Shown: positions 27,879 through 38,451, counted from the stretch's first letter. The stretch: DNA of 64,000 nucleotides from Acidobacteriota bacterium (GCA_019347945.1 JAHWKK010000007.1:62001-126000); one strand, 5' to 3'. The notes: generated by a model not told the origin, from the sequence alone. A program made the numbers and translations.

Positions 27879-28663
27879 CACGCGGACTCCTCGTGCCCCG
27901 GCGTGCGCCACTCGATGAACTCTCCTGAGGCGACTGCCGTCCGTGTGCCGTCGATCTCGACGAGAGCGCGTCCATTGGAGTCGAGGCCTCGCCACAGACC
28001 CCTCAGGTCGGTGGAGTTTCTCCGGAATCGCACCTCGTCTCCGTCACGATGGATCGTCCGCTTCTGCCAGTTTTCGAGAGTCGAGCTGAGATCGAGCGAT
28101 CCTAGCCATCGATCGAAGTGAAGAACGAACGCTTCGAGTATCTGATCGAGGTTCGGTGTCTCACCTGTCAGTTCCTCGATCGATGTCGCGTTGAGACGAT
28201 CCTCACCGAGCGGGAGGACATTGATCCCGATACCCGCCGAAACGAGAGTCAGGTCCCCATTGACACGGCCCCGAATGAGGATTCCGGCGAGTTTCGAGCC
28301 ATCGGCGATGAGATCATTCGGCCACTTCAGTCCTGCTCCCGTAACCCCTTGCGACTCGACGAACGTCTGGGTCACGATGCCGATCTCGAGCGGGATCAGA
28401 TGTGCTTTCGATGATTCGGTGGAAAACATCAGCGTCGCCCAGACGCCCCGATTGCGGGGAGATCTCCATGTTCTGCCGTCACGCCCCTTCCCCTCAGTCT
28501 GCTCGCCGGCGAGAAGAATCGCGATCGGCGAGTCGATCTCGCCGTCGCAGCATTCTTCGGTGACCGCGGACGCGATGTCGAGCGTCGAGATCGCTCGATT
28601 CATGAAAACGATCGACTCGAAGGAACCGAGCCGCTCCCCGAGTGCATGAACGTCAATCGTCAC
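27878..28663 (-). CDS. birA: Biotin--[acetyl-CoA-carboxylase] ligase
   Basis: It makes biotinyl-AMP and attaches biotin to carboxylase carriers. The 261-residue protein has [12 protein letters not shown] (about 58), KWPNDL and KLAGIL, the catalytic segments. There is no N-terminal winged helix, so this is a class I ligase without repressor function. It overlaps valS at its 5' end by four bases and coaX at its 3' end by one. Confidence 0.93.
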   Translation of the reverse strand: MTIDVHALGERLGSFESIVFMNRAISTLDIASAVTEECCDGEIDSPIAILLAGEQTEGKGRDGRTWRSPRNRGVWATLMFSTESSKAHLIPLEIGIVTQTFVESQGVTGAGLKWPNDLIADGSKLAGILIRGRVNGDLTLVSAGIGINVLPLGEDRLNATSIEELTGETPNLDQILEAFVLHFDRWLGSLDLSSTLENWQKRTIHRDGDEVRFRRNSTDLRGLWRGLDSNGRALVEIDGTRTAVASGEFIEWRTPGHEESA

Positions 28664-31293
28664 GTCGTCAGGTTATCCCGAAGCGTCTCGAGCCGCGATT
28701 CGTAATCCGCGAGCTTCCGGCGCGACTCTTCGACGACGTGATCGGGTGCTTTCGAGATGAAGTTGTCGTCCGAGAGTCTCGCACGAGTGTTGGCGATCTC
28801 CCTCTCGAGACCTTCGATCTGCTTTTCGAGTTTCGCGATCTGCCCGGCGCTGACTTGCTTTGCCGGAAATTCGATCGATATCTCGAAGGGACCGACCGCA
28901 TCCTTCAGTCCTTCTCCGGGAAAGTGGTCGACAATCTCGACGGACTCCAGTTTTGCGAGATCGCTCAGGAGCCAGGAATGGGATTCGATGAAGGCGGCGT
29001 CCTCTCCCGCAGCCTTCACGAAAAGGCTGACGCGCTCGGCCGGCGAGAGTCCTCTTTCGACCCTCCCGTTGCGGATCAGGGTCGTGATCTGCTGGACCGC
29101 ATCGATCCAGCGTACGGCGAGACCGTCCTCGAGACTCGCGTCGTAGCGCGGATACTCGTCGACCATGATCGAGCTCTCCCGCTCGGCGAGTTTCTGCCAG
29201 ATCTCTTCGGTGATGAACGGCATGAAGGGGTGGAGGAGGCGGACCGAGCGATCGAGGACTTCAGCGAGAACCTGCTTCGCGAGCGCCTTCTTACGCTCGT
29301 CTCCTGCCTTGCCGAAGAGGACCGGTTTCGACATCTCGAGGTACCAGTCACAGAGCTCGTGCCAGAAGAAGTGATAGAGGTGATTGGCGGCCTCGTCGAA
29401 GCGGAACTGGTCGAGCGAGTCGTTGACCAGCCCGGTCGTCGTGTTGAGCCGCGCGATGATCCATCGGTCGAGGACATCGCGATTCGCGGCGTCGGGAAAG
29501 CCGGCAGCCCGCTCGGCTCCGTCCCCGAGATGCATCAGAGCAAAACGCGCGGCATTCCAGATCTTGTTCGCGAATGCCGCGTAGCCCTGCATGCGCGATC
29601 TGGCGAGCGGGATGTCCCGCCCCGTCGAGAGGATCGCAAGCGTGAACCGGACCGCATCGGCGCCGAACTCGTCCGCCACCTCGAGCGGATCGATCACGTT
29701 TCCTTTGGTTTTCGACATCTTCTGGCCGTGCTCGTCGCGCACGAGCCCGTGAAGGAAGACCTTCTCGAAGGGTCGCTCTCCCGTGAAATGAAGACCCATC
29801 ATGATCATCCGGGCTACCCAGAAGAAGAGGATGTCGAAACCGGTCACGAGAACGCTCGTCGGGTAGTAGCGCTCGAAATCGGGAGTCTTCTCGGGCCACC
29901 CCATCGTGGAAAACGGCCAGAGTCCGGAGGAAAACCAGGTGTCGAGGACGTCGGGGTCCTGGCGCAGCTCGCCGGACTTACAGCTCGGACAGCCTTCCGG
30001 CTCGTCGACAGCCACGATCATCTCGCCGCACGAGCAGTACCATGCCGGAATCCGGTGCCCCCACCAGAGCTGTCTGGAGATGCACCAGTCGTGGATGTTT
30101 TCCATCCATGCGAAGTACGTGTTCTCCCACTGCTCCGGGATGAGCTCGATCCGTTTCGTACGGACCGCCTCGATGGCGGGGCGTGCGAGCGGATCGATCT
30201 TCACGAACCACTGCGTCGATACTCGCGGTTCGGCGATCGAGTCGCATCGCGAGCAGCGGCCTACTGAGTGCGTCTGGGGCTCGACCTGGTCGAGCAGCCC
30301 CAGGCTCTCGAGCTCCTCGACGATCTTTTTCCGGGCATCGAACCGGTCGAGCCCCTCGAAGCTGCTTCCGGCAGCGGCGTTCATCTTTCCGTCCGGCGCC
30401 ATGACGTCGATCATCGGCAGACCGTTGCGGCGCCCCGCCTCGTAATCGTTTCTGTCGTGCGCCGGAGTGATCTTGACGACGCCGGTCCCGAACTCCGGGT
30501 CGACGAGGATGCTGTCCGCGATCACCGGAATCTCCCGGTCGGTCAGAGGAAGCCGAACCGTCTTTCCGATGTGTCCCGAGTAGCGTGGGTCGTCCGGATG
30601 AACGGCTACGGCCGTGTCCCCGAGCATCGTCTCGGGCCGCGTGGTCGCGACGGTCACGCGTCCCGAGCCGTCCGCCAGAGGATAGTGGATGTGCCAGAGG
30701 CTGCCGGAGGTTTCCCGGTGCTCGACCTCGAGATCCGAGATGGCGGTCATGCATCGGGGGCACCAGTTGATCATCGCGGTGTCGCGATAGATAAGGCCCT
30801 CGTCGAAGAGGCGCACGAACACGGTGCGGACGGCGCGCGAAAGGCCTTCGTCGAGTGTGAATCGCGACCGGGTCCAGTCGCACGAAACACCGAGCCGTTC
30901 GAGCTGGCTCACGATCGCGTCGCCATGCTCCTCTTTCCATTGCCACACGCGCTCGAGAAACTTTTCCCTTCCCAGATCGTGGCGTGTCTTCCCCTCGGAG
31001 GCGATCTCTCGCTCGACCACCATCTGTGTCGCAATGCCGGCGTGATCGACTCCCGGGATCCAGAGCGTGTCGAATCCCGACATCCGCTTCCAGCGCACCA
31101 GGACGTCCTGAAGCGTGTTGACCAGAGCGTGGCCGAGATGGAGACGTCCGGTCACGTTGGGGGGCGGGATGACGATGCTGAACGGCTCACCTTCTCCGTC
31201 CGGAGTGAAGAGGCCTCGCTCTTTCCAGTAGTCATACCAGCGACGCTCGAACGTCTCCGGCTCGTATCGCTTGGGCAGTTCACTCTCGGACAT
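28660..31293 (-). CDS. valS: Valyl-tRNA synthetase
   Basis: This class I synthetase charges tRNA-Val. [13 protein letters not shown] (about 43-55) holds the HIGH signature as HLGH, and KMSKTKGN (about 521) is the KMSKS loop. The editing domain lies between them, with [18 protein letters not shown]. The anticodon-binding domain and a C-terminal coiled-coil arm ([20 protein letters not shown]) complete the 877 residues. It is the first gene of the operon running to rpiA and is divergent from tsaD. Confidence 0.97.
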   Translation of the reverse strand: MSESELPKRYEPETFERRWYDYWKERGLFTPDGEGEPFSIVIPPPNVTGRLHLGHALVNTLQDVLVRWKRMSGFDTLWIPGVDHAGIATQMVVEREIASEGKTRHDLGREKFLERVWQWKEEHGDAIVSQLERLGVSCDWTRSRFTLDEGLSRAVRTVFVRLFDEGLIYRDTAMINWCPRCMTAISDLEVEHRETSGSLWHIHYPLADGSGRVTVATTRPETMLGDTAVAVHPDDPRYSGHIGKTVRLPLTDREIPVIADSILVDPEFGTGVVKITPAHDRNDYEAGRRNGLPMIDVMAPDGKMNAAAGSSFEGLDRFDARKKIVEELESLGLLDQVEPQTHSVGRCSRCDSIAEPRVSTQWFVKIDPLARPAIEAVRTKRIELIPEQWENTYFAWMENIHDWCISRQLWWGHRIPAWYCSCGEMIVAVDEPEGCPSCKSGELRQDPDVLDTWFSSGLWPFSTMGWPEKTPDFERYYPTSVLVTGFDILFFWVARMIMMGLHFTGERPFEKVFLHGLVRDEHGQKMSKTKGNVIDPLEVADEFGADAVRFTLAILSTGRDIPLARSRMQGYAAFANKIWNAARFALMHLGDGAERAAGFPDAANRDVLDRWIIARLNTTTGLVNDSLDQFRFDEAANHLYHFFWHELCDWYLEMSKPVLFGKAGDERKKALAKQVLAEVLDRSVRLLHPFMPFITEEIWQKLAERESSIMVDEYPRYDASLEDGLAVRWIDAVQQITTLIRNGRVERGLSPAERVSLFVKAAGEDAAFIESHSWLLSDLAKLESVEIVDHFPGEGLKDAVGPFEISIEFPAKQVSAGQIAKLEKQIEGLEREIANTRARLSDDNFISKAPDHVVEESRRKLADYESRLETLRDNLTT

Positions 31294-31467
31294 CGACTCG
31301 ACTCGGGTTTCGGGGATTCACGGCGCTCGGGGCTGGCCGTGACGCACGAGAGGCGAATTATATCGGCGGAAAAGTCGCGAGGGACAGGCCGGAATGTCCA
31401 TCGTGGTGAGCGGCGGGACGGCTCCGGCGGATTTTGCCGACGATCGAGTCGTGTTGGAGACCTCAGG

Positions 31468-32532
31468 ATGGAGACGAACGGACCCCTTCTCGGAATCGAG
31501 ACTTCATGCGACGAGACCTCGGTTGCGCTCGTGGCGCGCGACGGGAGAGTCCTCGCGAGCGAGATTGCGTCTCAGGTGGCGAAACACCGCCCCTTCGGCG
31601 GGGTCGTCCCGGAGATCGCCTCCCGGGAGCACCTGAGGACTTTGCCGGGCATGGTGGAGTATGTTCTGGAGAAAGGTTCGGCTTCGATCGAATCGATCGA
31701 GGGTGTCGCCGTGACGTCCGGCCCCGGCCTGATCGGCGCGCTTCTGGTCGGAGTCGCGGCCTCGCAGGGAATCTGCTACGGCTCTGGCAAGCCGCTGGTG
31801 GCAGTCAACCACCTGGAGGGTCATCTCTTCTCGGCGTGGCTGCGGAGGGGGGAGGCGGCGCTGGAGGTTCCCCGTACACTGACCAGTCTCGTCGTTTCGG
31901 GAGGGCACTCGTCGATCTACCGGATGGCTGACGGTCGGGTGGGGATGCTGAACCGGACCCGCGACGATGCGGCCGGCGAGGTCTTCGACAAGGTGGCGAA
32001 GTTCATCGGGCTGCCGTATCCGGGGGGCCCTCACGTCGATCGGATCGCGAAAGATGGCGATGCGAACCGGTTCAAGTTTGCGCTGCCACGATTCAAGGAT
32101 GACTCGGCGGACTTCTCTTTTTCGGGATTGAAGGCGAACGCGATCCGTCTCGCGCGCGAGCTCGATCTCGTCGATCAGGACCTTCCCCGCGAGGAACAAC
32201 ACGCGGATCTGGCCGATTTCTGCGCATCGTTTCAGAAGGCGGTGTGTGACCAGCTGATCGACCGGCTCGAGCGGATCGTCGGAGATGCGGAGCCGCACGA
32301 GATCGGCTTGACGGGAGGTGTGGCGGCGAACTCGGAGCTCCGAGCCCGCTTTACCCAATGGTGCGAGGAGAAGGGCCATGTGCCGCGTGTCGCTGAGCGC
32401 GTCTACTGTACCGACAATGGCGCGATGATCGCGTTTGCGGGGTGGCGGAAGCTCCTTCGCGGCGAAACGTCCAGTCCTCTTCGTCAGCCCGCCCGTTCCA
32501 GGTGGCAGCCGGGCGAGCCGGTAGCGGTGTAA
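31468..32532 (+). CDS. tsaD: tRNA N6-threonylcarbamoyladenosine transferase TsaD
   Basis: TsaD transfers the threonylcarbamoyl group to A37 of tRNA. From ATG 31468 (GGAG at 31456-31459) the protein has 354 residues. It begins METNGPLLGIETSCDET and has the iron-binding HLEGH, SGGHSS, GEVFDKVAKFIGLPYPGGP and GGVAANSELR. The frame stays open far upstream, but that part lies antisense to valS and is not coding. The dnaC-like gene starts 10 bases after the stop. Confidence 0.95.
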   Translation: METNGPLLGIETSCDETSVALVARDGRVLASEIASQVAKHRPFGGVVPEIASREHLRTLPGMVEYVLEKGSASIESIEGVAVTSGPGLIGALLVGVAASQGICYGSGKPLVAVNHLEGHLFSAWLRRGEAALEVPRTLTSLVVSGGHSSIYRMADGRVGMLNRTRDDAAGEVFDKVAKFIGLPYPGGPHVDRIAKDGDANRFKFALPRFKDDSADFSFSGLKANAIRLARELDLVDQDLPREEQHADLADFCASFQKAVCDQLIDRLERIVGDAEPHEIGLTGGVAANSELRARFTQWCEEKGHVPRVAERVYCTDNGAMIAFAGWRKLLRGETSSPLRQPARSRWQPGEPVAV

Positions 32533-32542
32533 GATCGATCAG

Positions 32543-33250
32543 ATGGACGTGGTCGCGGAAAAATGCACGCAGTGCGACGGCTCCGGCTGGCGCATCGTCG
32601 AAGGTACCTTCGAGTCGAAGCCGTGCACGTGTCAGAGAGCGTTGCGCCTCGGACAGCGGATGGAATCCGCATCGATTCCCAGACGATACGTCCATTGCAC
32701 GCTCGAAGGGTTCTACCCCCGCGGCAATGCCACTCTGCAGCGTGCTCTCTCGATGACTCGGGAGTTCGTCGATCTGTGGCCGAACAGCGACCGGGGCCTG
32801 CTGTTCATGGGAGGGTGCGGGACGGGAAAGACGCATCTCGCGGTCGCAGCGCTGACCGAGATCATTCGCACGGACAAGCCCGGCAAGGTCATCTTTCGCA
32901 ATTTCCAGGATTTGATTCAGGACATCATGGCGTCGTTCGAGTCCGATGACGTCCCGACCAAGTCCGAGCTGCTGGCGCCGATTCTCCAGGCCGATCTGCT
33001 GGTTCTCGACGAGCTCGGCTCGCAGAAGCCGACCAACTTCGTTCAGGACACCCTCTATTACGTGATCAATACGCGGTACAACGAGAATCTGGCGACGATC
33101 TTTACTTCCAACTATCTCGACGAGACGCAGCGCGAAGAAGCGCTCGCCGATCGCATCGGTGCCCGGCTGCGGAGCCGGCTTTGGGAGATGACGACGCCGG
33201 TGGTCGTTCAGGGAGACGATTACCGGAAGAGCCGAAGCCGGATGATATGA
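32543..33250 (+). CDS. DnaC/IstB-like AAA+ ATPase, probable helicase loader
   Basis: The 235-residue protein has an N-terminal zinc-ribbon-like cluster (CTQC at 8-11 and CTC at 28-30). An AAA+ ATPase core follows: Walker A GGCGTGKT at 90-97, Walker B LLVLDELG at about 153-160, and sensor-like IFTSNYLDE. This matches DnaC/DnaI helicase loaders rather than the IS21 IstB helper, since no transposase is nearby. dnaB lies 9 kb downstream. The stop overlaps the start of the next gene (ATGA). Confidence 0.87.
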   Translation: MDVVAEKCTQCDGSGWRIVEGTFESKPCTCQRALRLGQRMESASIPRRYVHCTLEGFYPRGNATLQRALSMTREFVDLWPNSDRGLLFMGGCGTGKTHLAVAALTEIIRTDKPGKVIFRNFQDLIQDIMASFESDDVPTKSELLAPILQADLLVLDELGSQKPTNFVQDTLYYVINTRYNENLATIFTSNYLDETQREEALADRIGARLRSRLWEMTTPVVVQGDDYRKSRSRMI

Positions 33251-34197
33251 AGGCGTTCCGTTATACGCGTCGCGGGCTGGAGAACCTGCTGGGAAACTGG
33301 CAGCTCATCCTGATCGCCAGCATCGAGTCGCTCGTGCTGTTCGCCGTGATTTTCCTTCCGGTCATCGTCTTCGGGTACGGCAAGTGGAAGGCATCCGCGA
33401 GCGTCGACGAGTTTCTCGAGTCGATTCTTCAGATGTACGTCGCGGTCTTCGAGAATCCGCTGATTCTGCTCGGGATTTTCGTGGCGGTGCTCGTCGTCGG
33501 CACGGTGGCGCTCGTCATTCACTCCATGGTGATCTCCGGAATCGTCCGGATCTATCTTGCCGGCGAGGGTCGAATGGGCTCGAGCAATGAGCTGTCGTAC
33601 GACGTCCGGCCGAGGACCTTCAGCCTGAGCGAGTGGTGGACGGCGGCGAAGGAGTATTGGTTCGAAGTCTTCCTGATTTACAACATCGTGTGGGGCTTGA
33701 GCGCGCTGATCATTCTGGTTCCGATCGTTCCGCTCCTCCTTCTCGCTTTCACCAGCTCGGGAGATGAGCGGCTGCTGGTCATCCTTCTGGCGGGTGGCGG
33801 GATCTGGCTTTTGCTGACTGTGATCGTGGCATTTTTTTCGCGCGCCTGGTCTCACCTGGCCGTCGCTCGGGCGGTTGCAGATGACCTCGGTGTCATCGCC
33901 TCTTCGAAGAGTGCTCTCGATCTCATCGTCAGGGAGCCGGCGAACACGCTCGTCCTCGTGGTCGTGATGGCGCTCATCTCGCTCGGGGCCGGCGTGGGAG
34001 GCTCGGCAGTGACCTTCAGTTCGGAAATGATGCCGGCGATTCTCGTGCTCTCGGTGATCCTGGGACTCGCCGGATGGCTGATCAATGTGGTCATCTCGTC
34101 CGCCGCGGCGCTCTGGATGGTCGCTGGATTCGTCTCCATGGCTCACGACTTCGCCTCCGCGGAGCTCGCGGCGGGTCACGGCAGGGCATTTGCCTGA
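33247..34197 (+). CDS. Multi-pass membrane protein of unknown function
   Basis: ATG at 33247 overlaps the stop of the DnaC-like gene. The 316-residue product has about six long hydrophobic segments (for example [23 protein letters not shown] and [14 protein letters not shown]) and a soluble loop with the polar stretch [22 protein letters not shown]. The pattern of paired helices resembles DUF975/YciC-like membrane proteins, but I cannot assign a family. It is translationally coupled to the loader and followed by the DnaJ-like gene after 11 bases. Confidence 0.7.
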   Translation: MKAFRYTRRGLENLLGNWQLILIASIESLVLFAVIFLPVIVFGYGKWKASASVDEFLESILQMYVAVFENPLILLGIFVAVLVVGTVALVIHSMVISGIVRIYLAGEGRMGSSNELSYDVRPRTFSLSEWWTAAKEYWFEVFLIYNIVWGLSALIILVPIVPLLLLAFTSSGDERLLVILLAGGGIWLLLTVIVAFFSRAWSHLAVARAVADDLGVIASSKSALDLIVREPANTLVLVVVMALISLGAGVGGSAVTFSSEMMPAILVLSVILGLAGWLINVVISSAAALWMVAGFVSMAHDFASAELAAGHGRAFA

Positions 34198-34208
34198 CGA
34201 GGGGACCG

Positions 34209-35258
34209 ATGGCTGATCGCGATTACTACGACGTGCTCGGTGTGAAGAAGGACGCAAGTGACGAGGAGATCAAGAAGGCGTACCGGAAACTCGCCAGAAA
34301 GTTCCATCCCGACGTCAACAAGGACGACAAGACCGCCGAGGCTCGATTCAAGGAAGTGTCGGAGGCATATGCGGTTCTCGGCGACAAGGAGAAGCGTGCT
34401 CAGTACGACCGGGTCGGGAAGGAAGCGTTCGACTTCGGGAGCGGAGGAGGAGCGCAGTGGGGCGGGCCGGGCGCATGGAAGGTCGACTTCGATCTCTTCG
34501 GCGGAGGCGGAGGGGCGCGACGGACCCGCCGTACGGGACGGCGAAGCCCGGAGTCGGGCGACTTTCGCGACATCTTTTCCGACCTGTTCGGCGGTGGCGG
34601 AGCAGGGGCCGGTGGATTCGGTCAGCAGGCGCGTCGCGGCACGGACGTCGAGGCGCAGACGACCCTCGATTTCAGGGATGCCGTCGAAGGGACCACGATC
34701 GCGCTCACCATGCAGCGCCAGGCCGAATGCTCCCGCTGTGGAGGTCTCGGGCACCTGGGCGACAGCGTCTGCCCTGCCTGCGGAGGCTCCGGAGTCGTCA
34801 TGACACCCGAGACGGTCAAGGTGAAGATCCCGGCGGGGATCTCGGACGGGCAGAAAATCAGAGTGGCCGGGAAGGGCTCGCCCGGCGCCAACGGAGGGAA
34901 ACCGGGTGACCTCCTGCTTCGTGTCAACGTCCGTTCGCATCCCTTTTTCGAGAGGCGGGGCAATGACATTCACGTCGAGCTTCCGGTCACGGTCGGCGAA
35001 GCGATCCGGGGAGGAGAGATCGAAGTTCCGACGATTCACGGTCCCGTTCGCGCCAGGATTCCGGCAGGGACCGAGGCGGGACAGACCTTCCGGATCACCG
35101 GCAAAGGGGTAGCGTCCGGAAAGAATACCGGGGACCACTACTATCGCGTGCGGGTCGTGGTTCCGACCGGGCTCGACGAAAACCAGCAGAAAGCGGTGGA
35201 GACGCTCGAGCAGGCCTACGGGAATAATCCGCGGGCGAATCTCAAAGTGGAGTTGTGA
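34209..35258 (+). CDS. DnaJ-family co-chaperone with half zinc finger
   Basis: The J domain (residues 1-70) has [16 protein letters not shown] with the HPD triad that stimulates DnaK. A Gly-rich region (about 80-150) and the two DnaJ C-terminal client-binding beta domains follow. Between them only two zinc-finger repeats are present, CSRCGGLG and CPACGGSG (about 175-198), where canonical DnaJ has four. The product is 349 residues from ATG 34209. It sits between DnaJ and CbpA in design. No dnaK or grpE is adjacent. Confidence 0.9.
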   Translation: MADRDYYDVLGVKKDASDEEIKKAYRKLARKFHPDVNKDDKTAEARFKEVSEAYAVLGDKEKRAQYDRVGKEAFDFGSGGGAQWGGPGAWKVDFDLFGGGGGARRTRRTGRRSPESGDFRDIFSDLFGGGGAGAGGFGQQARRGTDVEAQTTLDFRDAVEGTTIALTMQRQAECSRCGGLGHLGDSVCPACGGSGVVMTPETVKVKIPAGISDGQKIRVAGKGSPGANGGKPGDLLLRVNVRSHPFFERRGNDIHVELPVTVGEAIRGGEIEVPTIHGPVRARIPAGTEAGQTFRITGKGVASGKNTGDHYYRVRVVVPTGLDENQQKAVETLEQAYGNNPRANLKVEL

Positions 35259-35764
35259 CGGTGAAGCTGACTCTGATGACGGGGGACATCACGACGCTCG
35301 AGGTGGATGCCATCGTGAATGCGGCCAACACGTCGCTCCAGCATGGCGGGGGAGTCGCGGGCGCGATCTCGCGAGCGGGAGGTCCTGTGATCCAGAGGGA
35401 GAGCGATGCAATCGGTCGTGTGCCGACCGGTTCGGCGGAAGCGACCAGCGCCGGCAATCTTGCGGCAAAGTGGGTCATCCACGCGGTCGGGCCGGTATGG
35501 GGGGACGGCGACGAGGAGGCGAAGCTCCGCTCCGCGGTCCGGAGTGCTCTCGATGTCGCTGTGCGGCTCGGTGCCCGGACGGTCGCGTTTCCCGCGATCT
35601 CGACCGGCATTTACGGCTATCCGAAGGAGAAGGCGGCTCCCGTGATGCTGGACGAAGCAAAAAAAGTCGGCGAAAGGAGCGGCGAGATCGACGAGATCAT
35701 CTTCTGTCTTTTCGATCGCGAGACTCTTGCGATATTCGAACAGGCGATGAAGGAGCACTCATGA
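35255..35764 (+). CDS. Macro domain protein, probable ADP-ribose/O-acetyl-ADP-ribose hydrolase
   Basis: The whole 169-residue protein is one macro domain: [39 protein letters not shown] and [12 protein letters not shown] are the ADP-ribose-binding loops. Related proteins remove ADP-ribose from proteins or hydrolyse O-acetyl-ADP-ribose. GTG 35255 overlaps the dnaJ-like stop; GTG 35261 is an alternative. Its stop overlaps the start of the phosphoesterase gene (ATGA), so it is made with a chaperone and a phosphoesterase. Confidence 0.92.
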   Translation: MTVKLTLMTGDITTLEVDAIVNAANTSLQHGGGVAGAISRAGGPVIQRESDAIGRVPTGSAEATSAGNLAAKWVIHAVGPVWGDGDEEAKLRSAVRSALDVAVRLGARTVAFPAISTGIYGYPKEKAAPVMLDEAKKVGERSGEIDEIIFCLFDRETLAIFEQAMKEHS

Positions 35765-36483
35765 TCGAGCCGGGGTCCCGGGTGATCATCGGAGACTCGC
35801 ACATCGGTCTGGGGGAAGGATCGGAGAATCGGATCGTCGAGTGGCTCGACCGGCTGAAGGCTCATCGTCCGGCGGCCGTCTATCTCAACGGCGACGTCTT
35901 CAATTACTTCATCGGCGACGAGAAGTTCCGAACCTCCTCGGTGCAGGGTTTCTTCGACAAACTCCGGGAGCTCCGGGACGAAGGGATCGAAGTGCACTAC
36001 ATCGAGGGGAACCGCGATTTCTTCGTGCATGGCTCGTTCGCTGAGGACTACGTGAGCGCCGTCTGCACGCGAGCGACTTTCGAGTCGGGCGGACGGAACT
36101 ATTTTCTGATACACGGCGACATGATCAACGACCGCGACTGGCCGTACCGCTTCTGGCGGCACTTTTCCAAGAATCCGGTGATGAAACTCGCGGTCCGGCT
36201 GTGGCCGAAAGAGGCGGCGAGGCGTCTGGTCGATCGGGTGGAGAAGAAGCTCCGGACGAAAAACTTCAAGCACAAGCGCCGGTTGCCGGTGGAGCTGATG
36301 GAGGCGTATGGCCGGAAGCGCTCGAGCGAGGGCTACGACGTGGTGGTCTTCGGTCACTTTCACCACAAGCTCGAGCTCGATGCCGGAGATGCGCGCGTCG
36401 CAGTGCTTCCGGCGTGGTACGAGACCGGAGAGGCGATCGTGGTGAGCCCGTCGACGGGCGAATACGAGTTCGTCGCAATCTGA
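35761..36483 (+). CDS. Metallophosphoesterase, LpxH-like
   Basis: The 240-residue protein has the calcineurin-type metal motifs in order: DSHIG, NGDVF, EGNRDF, HGD and GHFHH. GNRDF and overall size resemble UDP-2,3-diacylglucosamine pyrophosphatase LpxH of lipid A synthesis, which would fit a diderm cell. No other lpx gene is close, so substrate is inferred. The start ATG overlaps the macro domain stop by four bases. It closes the tsaD-to-phosphoesterase run. Confidence 0.8.
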   Translation: MIEPGSRVIIGDSHIGLGEGSENRIVEWLDRLKAHRPAAVYLNGDVFNYFIGDEKFRTSSVQGFFDKLRELRDEGIEVHYIEGNRDFFVHGSFAEDYVSAVCTRATFESGGRNYFLIHGDMINDRDWPYRFWRHFSKNPVMKLAVRLWPKEAARRLVDRVEKKLRTKNFKHKRRLPVELMEAYGRKRSSEGYDVVVFGHFHHKLELDAGDARVAVLPAWYETGEAIVVSPSTGEYEFVAI

Positions 36484-36559
36484 ACTAGAGGTACCTCGCT
36501 AACGCAGGTGCTTCATGCGACAATTGTCAGGACGCCGGAATTGATCAGGAGGTTTGCCG

Positions 36560-36931
36560 ATGAGAAAAGCCCTCCCCATCCTCGCCCTCGCAGCTTTGAT
36601 AGCCAGCAACTCTCTCGCCGGTACTGCCGCTCTGACGAGCAGCTCGGAAGAGGGCTCCTTCGAGCTGACCGTAACCACGAGCGTAGACGCAGATCAGATC
36701 GCCACCTGCGTTGCGGAGCTGAAGGACGCGACGACGAACGAAATCCTCGCCGCGCCGAGCTTCACGTTGAAAGCTGACGGAACCGCCGAGGTCAGCAGCA
36801 CCAGCGAGCGCGGCGTCTTCTTCCTCAAGGTCACGACCGACACGGAGGAGAATCGCGCGGTGGCGGAAGGGACGTTTACCGTCGACGGCGAGACGGTCTT
36901 CGCTCCGAGGATCTCGTTCGCATTGCGATAA
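36560..36931 (+). CDS. Small secreted protein of unknown function
   Basis: ATG at 36560 has a strong AGGAGG at 36547-36552. The 123-residue product has a signal peptide (LPILALAALIASNSLAG) and a short domain dominated by Thr, Ser, Glu and Val that looks beta-rich. It contains two weakly similar halves (GSFELTVTTSVDAD and GVFFLKVTTDTEEN). No family is recognised. It stands alone between the phosphoesterase and the convergent toxin-antitoxin pair. Confidence 0.65.
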   Translation: MRKALPILALAALIASNSLAGTAALTSSSEEGSFELTVTTSVDADQIATCVAELKDATTNEILAAPSFTLKADGTAEVSSTSERGVFFLKVTTDTEENRAVAEGTFTVDGETVFAPRISFALR

Positions 36932-36943
36932 TTTGCGGGTCGA

Positions 36944-37261
36944 TCAGGGTGTGCGCGCAATGACCTTCGCGAGATCCTTCGGTGTCGCACCGATCGCGAA
37001 CAGAGAGCGCACGATCAGGTCAACCGTGACGCTGCTGTCAGCTGCTTCCATCTTCGCAACTCGTGGCTGGCTCGAACCGACTAACCTTGCCACCTCCGCC
37101 TGCGTGAGATTTTTCCGCTGACGACGCTTGCGAAGAGCGTCAGCCAGAGCCAGCTTCACCTCGACGAATGCTTGCTCGTCTGCGGACAATTGGAGGAAGT
37201 CTTCGGCAGAGCCGATCGTCCATTCATTCTTCTCCAGCGCGGTTCGTTTGTTCGCCTTCAT
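36944..37261 (-). CDS. higA: HigA-type antitoxin, XRE helix-turn-helix
   Basis: The 105-residue protein has a C-terminal XRE HTH: RKNLTQAEVARLVGSSQPRVAKME, with a preceding helical part. Such antitoxins bind the toxin and repress the operon. The start overlaps the toxin stop by one base (TGATG), which gives the toxin-first order of higBA and related pairs. Confidence 0.88.
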   Translation of the reverse strand: MKANKRTALEKNEWTIGSAEDFLQLSADEQAFVEVKLALADALRKRRQRKNLTQAEVARLVGSSQPRVAKMEAADSSVTVDLIVRSLFAIGATPKDLAKVIARTP

Positions 37262-37602
37262 CAGTCCTCTCCATCACGTATAGCGCGCCGAAAGCGCGCC
37301 AGACGGTCTTTGCAGGAATCAATCGCGTGCTTGGGCATCTTTTGCGTCTTCTTCTCGAACACTTCGAGAATCACGATTGCATCGGCTTCCACGGCATACA
37401 CCAACCGCCAAGCCCGTCGCTGGTCATTGAGCCGCAGCTCGTGGCACCCTCGTCCGATCCCTGGCATCGGTCGCGACTCCGGCATCCCCAGTACCTCTCC
37501 GCGCTGGAGTCGCCGAAGCAGGAAGCCCGCTTCAAGACGCGCCTGTTTCGAGAAGGGCGGGCTCTTTACCTCTCCGTGCAGCCAGACCAGTGGCTTCTCC
37601 AT
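37261..37602 (-). CDS. higB: HigB/RelE-like toxin (Gp49 family)
   Basis: The 113-residue protein has the RelE-superfamily fold marks of the Gp49/HigB group. These include a central LLRRLQRGEVLGMPESRPMPGIG, then CHELRLND, RAWRLVYAVEADAIVILEVFEKKTQKMP and a C-terminal helix with Arg-rich ends. Members cleave mRNA on the ribosome. It is first in the operon with the XRE antitoxin. Both genes look intact, unlike the damaged toxin-antitoxin genes near 52 kb. Confidence 0.87.
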   Translation of the reverse strand: MEKPLVWLHGEVKSPPFSKQARLEAGFLLRRLQRGEVLGMPESRPMPGIGRGCHELRLNDQRRAWRLVYAVEADAIVILEVFEKKTQKMPKHAIDSCKDRLARFRRAIRDGED

Positions 37603-37659
37603 CCATACCGAACATATATCAGATTCGATATATTCGCAAGGGATGCGTTCGTTCGCACA

Positions 37660-38451
37660 TCACTGCATCGGATTGTCGAGACGCTCGAACTCGACCGGAA
37701 TTCGGAACAGCCCGGGCTTCGGATCGACCCGGCCGATCGCCGTCACCGTCATCTCCGTCCGTCGCTGACGGGACGGCTGGACCTGAATCAGCGAAGATTG
37801 CGGCAGAGCGCTCTCGTCGAGAGTCGAGACGACCGTGATCGCCTGCTTGAGGGGGAACCCCGGAATCTTCGTCGTCTCCGCCTCGATCAGGAGATCGATC
37901 TCGCTGTTTCCGGTCGTCGGAGGCGCGCCGAAAAATGCGGGTGCCACGTCGCCGAATGCGAGCGTCGTGTATTTCTCGATCGTGGCCACGACGTGTTGTT
38001 CGAGGGAAAGGTCCCCGACGTTCACGGCGACGTCGTAGTTTGCCGTGATCTTGTAGTGCTCGGTCGGGTAGCCGGCGATCTGAGGTCCGCTGCCGAGATA
38101 CTCCTGCTCGATCTTCATGTTCCGCACGGTGACACCGAGCGCCTGAACGCCCTGCGCGACCTCGCCGCTGTGCCGGACAGTGTAGGACTGGCTCTCGGGG
38201 TTGACCACGGCGTATTCGGTACCGCCGTTGGTCGTGACGACATACTGGCCGACGCCGGAGCTCGATCCCTCGCGAACCTCGACGCGGCTTTTCGGACCGT
38301 CGATCGTGGCGGCCCCGATCAGAATGACCGGCTTCGCCCCCGGGGTGCTCGACGATTTCACCTGATGGAATTCGTAATGGATCCCGCCATCGGCCGACAT
38401 GGTGACCAAAGCGGCGAGCGCGGCAGCGATCAGGTAACGTGCGTTCATCAT
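37660..38451 (-). CDS. Secreted protein of unknown function (DUF4412-like)
   Basis: ATG at 38451 or 38448 gives a signal peptide (NARYLIAAALAALVTMSADG) and a mature part of about 240 residues. That part is beta-rich, with GQYVVTTNGGTEYAVVNPESQSYTV and GYPTEHYKITANYDVAV. The pattern of a substrate-like protein that records a 'value' strand followed by a YPTEHYK motif resembles DUF4412 proteins; this is a weak resemblance. The upstream in-frame extension to 38517 lacks a signal peptide and is not preferred. It is divergent from the M23 peptidase gene. Confidence 0.65.
   Translation of the reverse strand: MMNARYLIAAALAALVTMSADGGIHYEFHQVKSSSTPGAKPVILIGAATIDGPKSRVEVREGSSSGVGQYVVTTNGGTEYAVVNPESQSYTVRHSGEVAQGVQALGVTVRNMKIEQEYLGSGPQIAGYPTEHYKITANYDVAVNVGDLSLEQHVVATIEKYTTLAFGDVAPAFFGAPPTTGNSEIDLLIEAETTKIPGFPLKQAITVVSTLDESALPQSSLIQVQPSRQRRTEMTVTAIGRVDPKPGLFRIPVEFERLDNPMQ

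Noticed and set aside
30268-31467. Long upstream extension of the tsaD reading frame (to 754 residues)
   Set aside because: It lies antisense to the well-supported valS gene and has no recognisable motifs; a good ribosome site precedes ATG 31468.
32543-33250. IstB helper of an IS21 element
   Set aside because: There is no IstA transposase or terminal repeat nearby, and the N-terminal cysteine cluster and the operon context fit a helicase loader.
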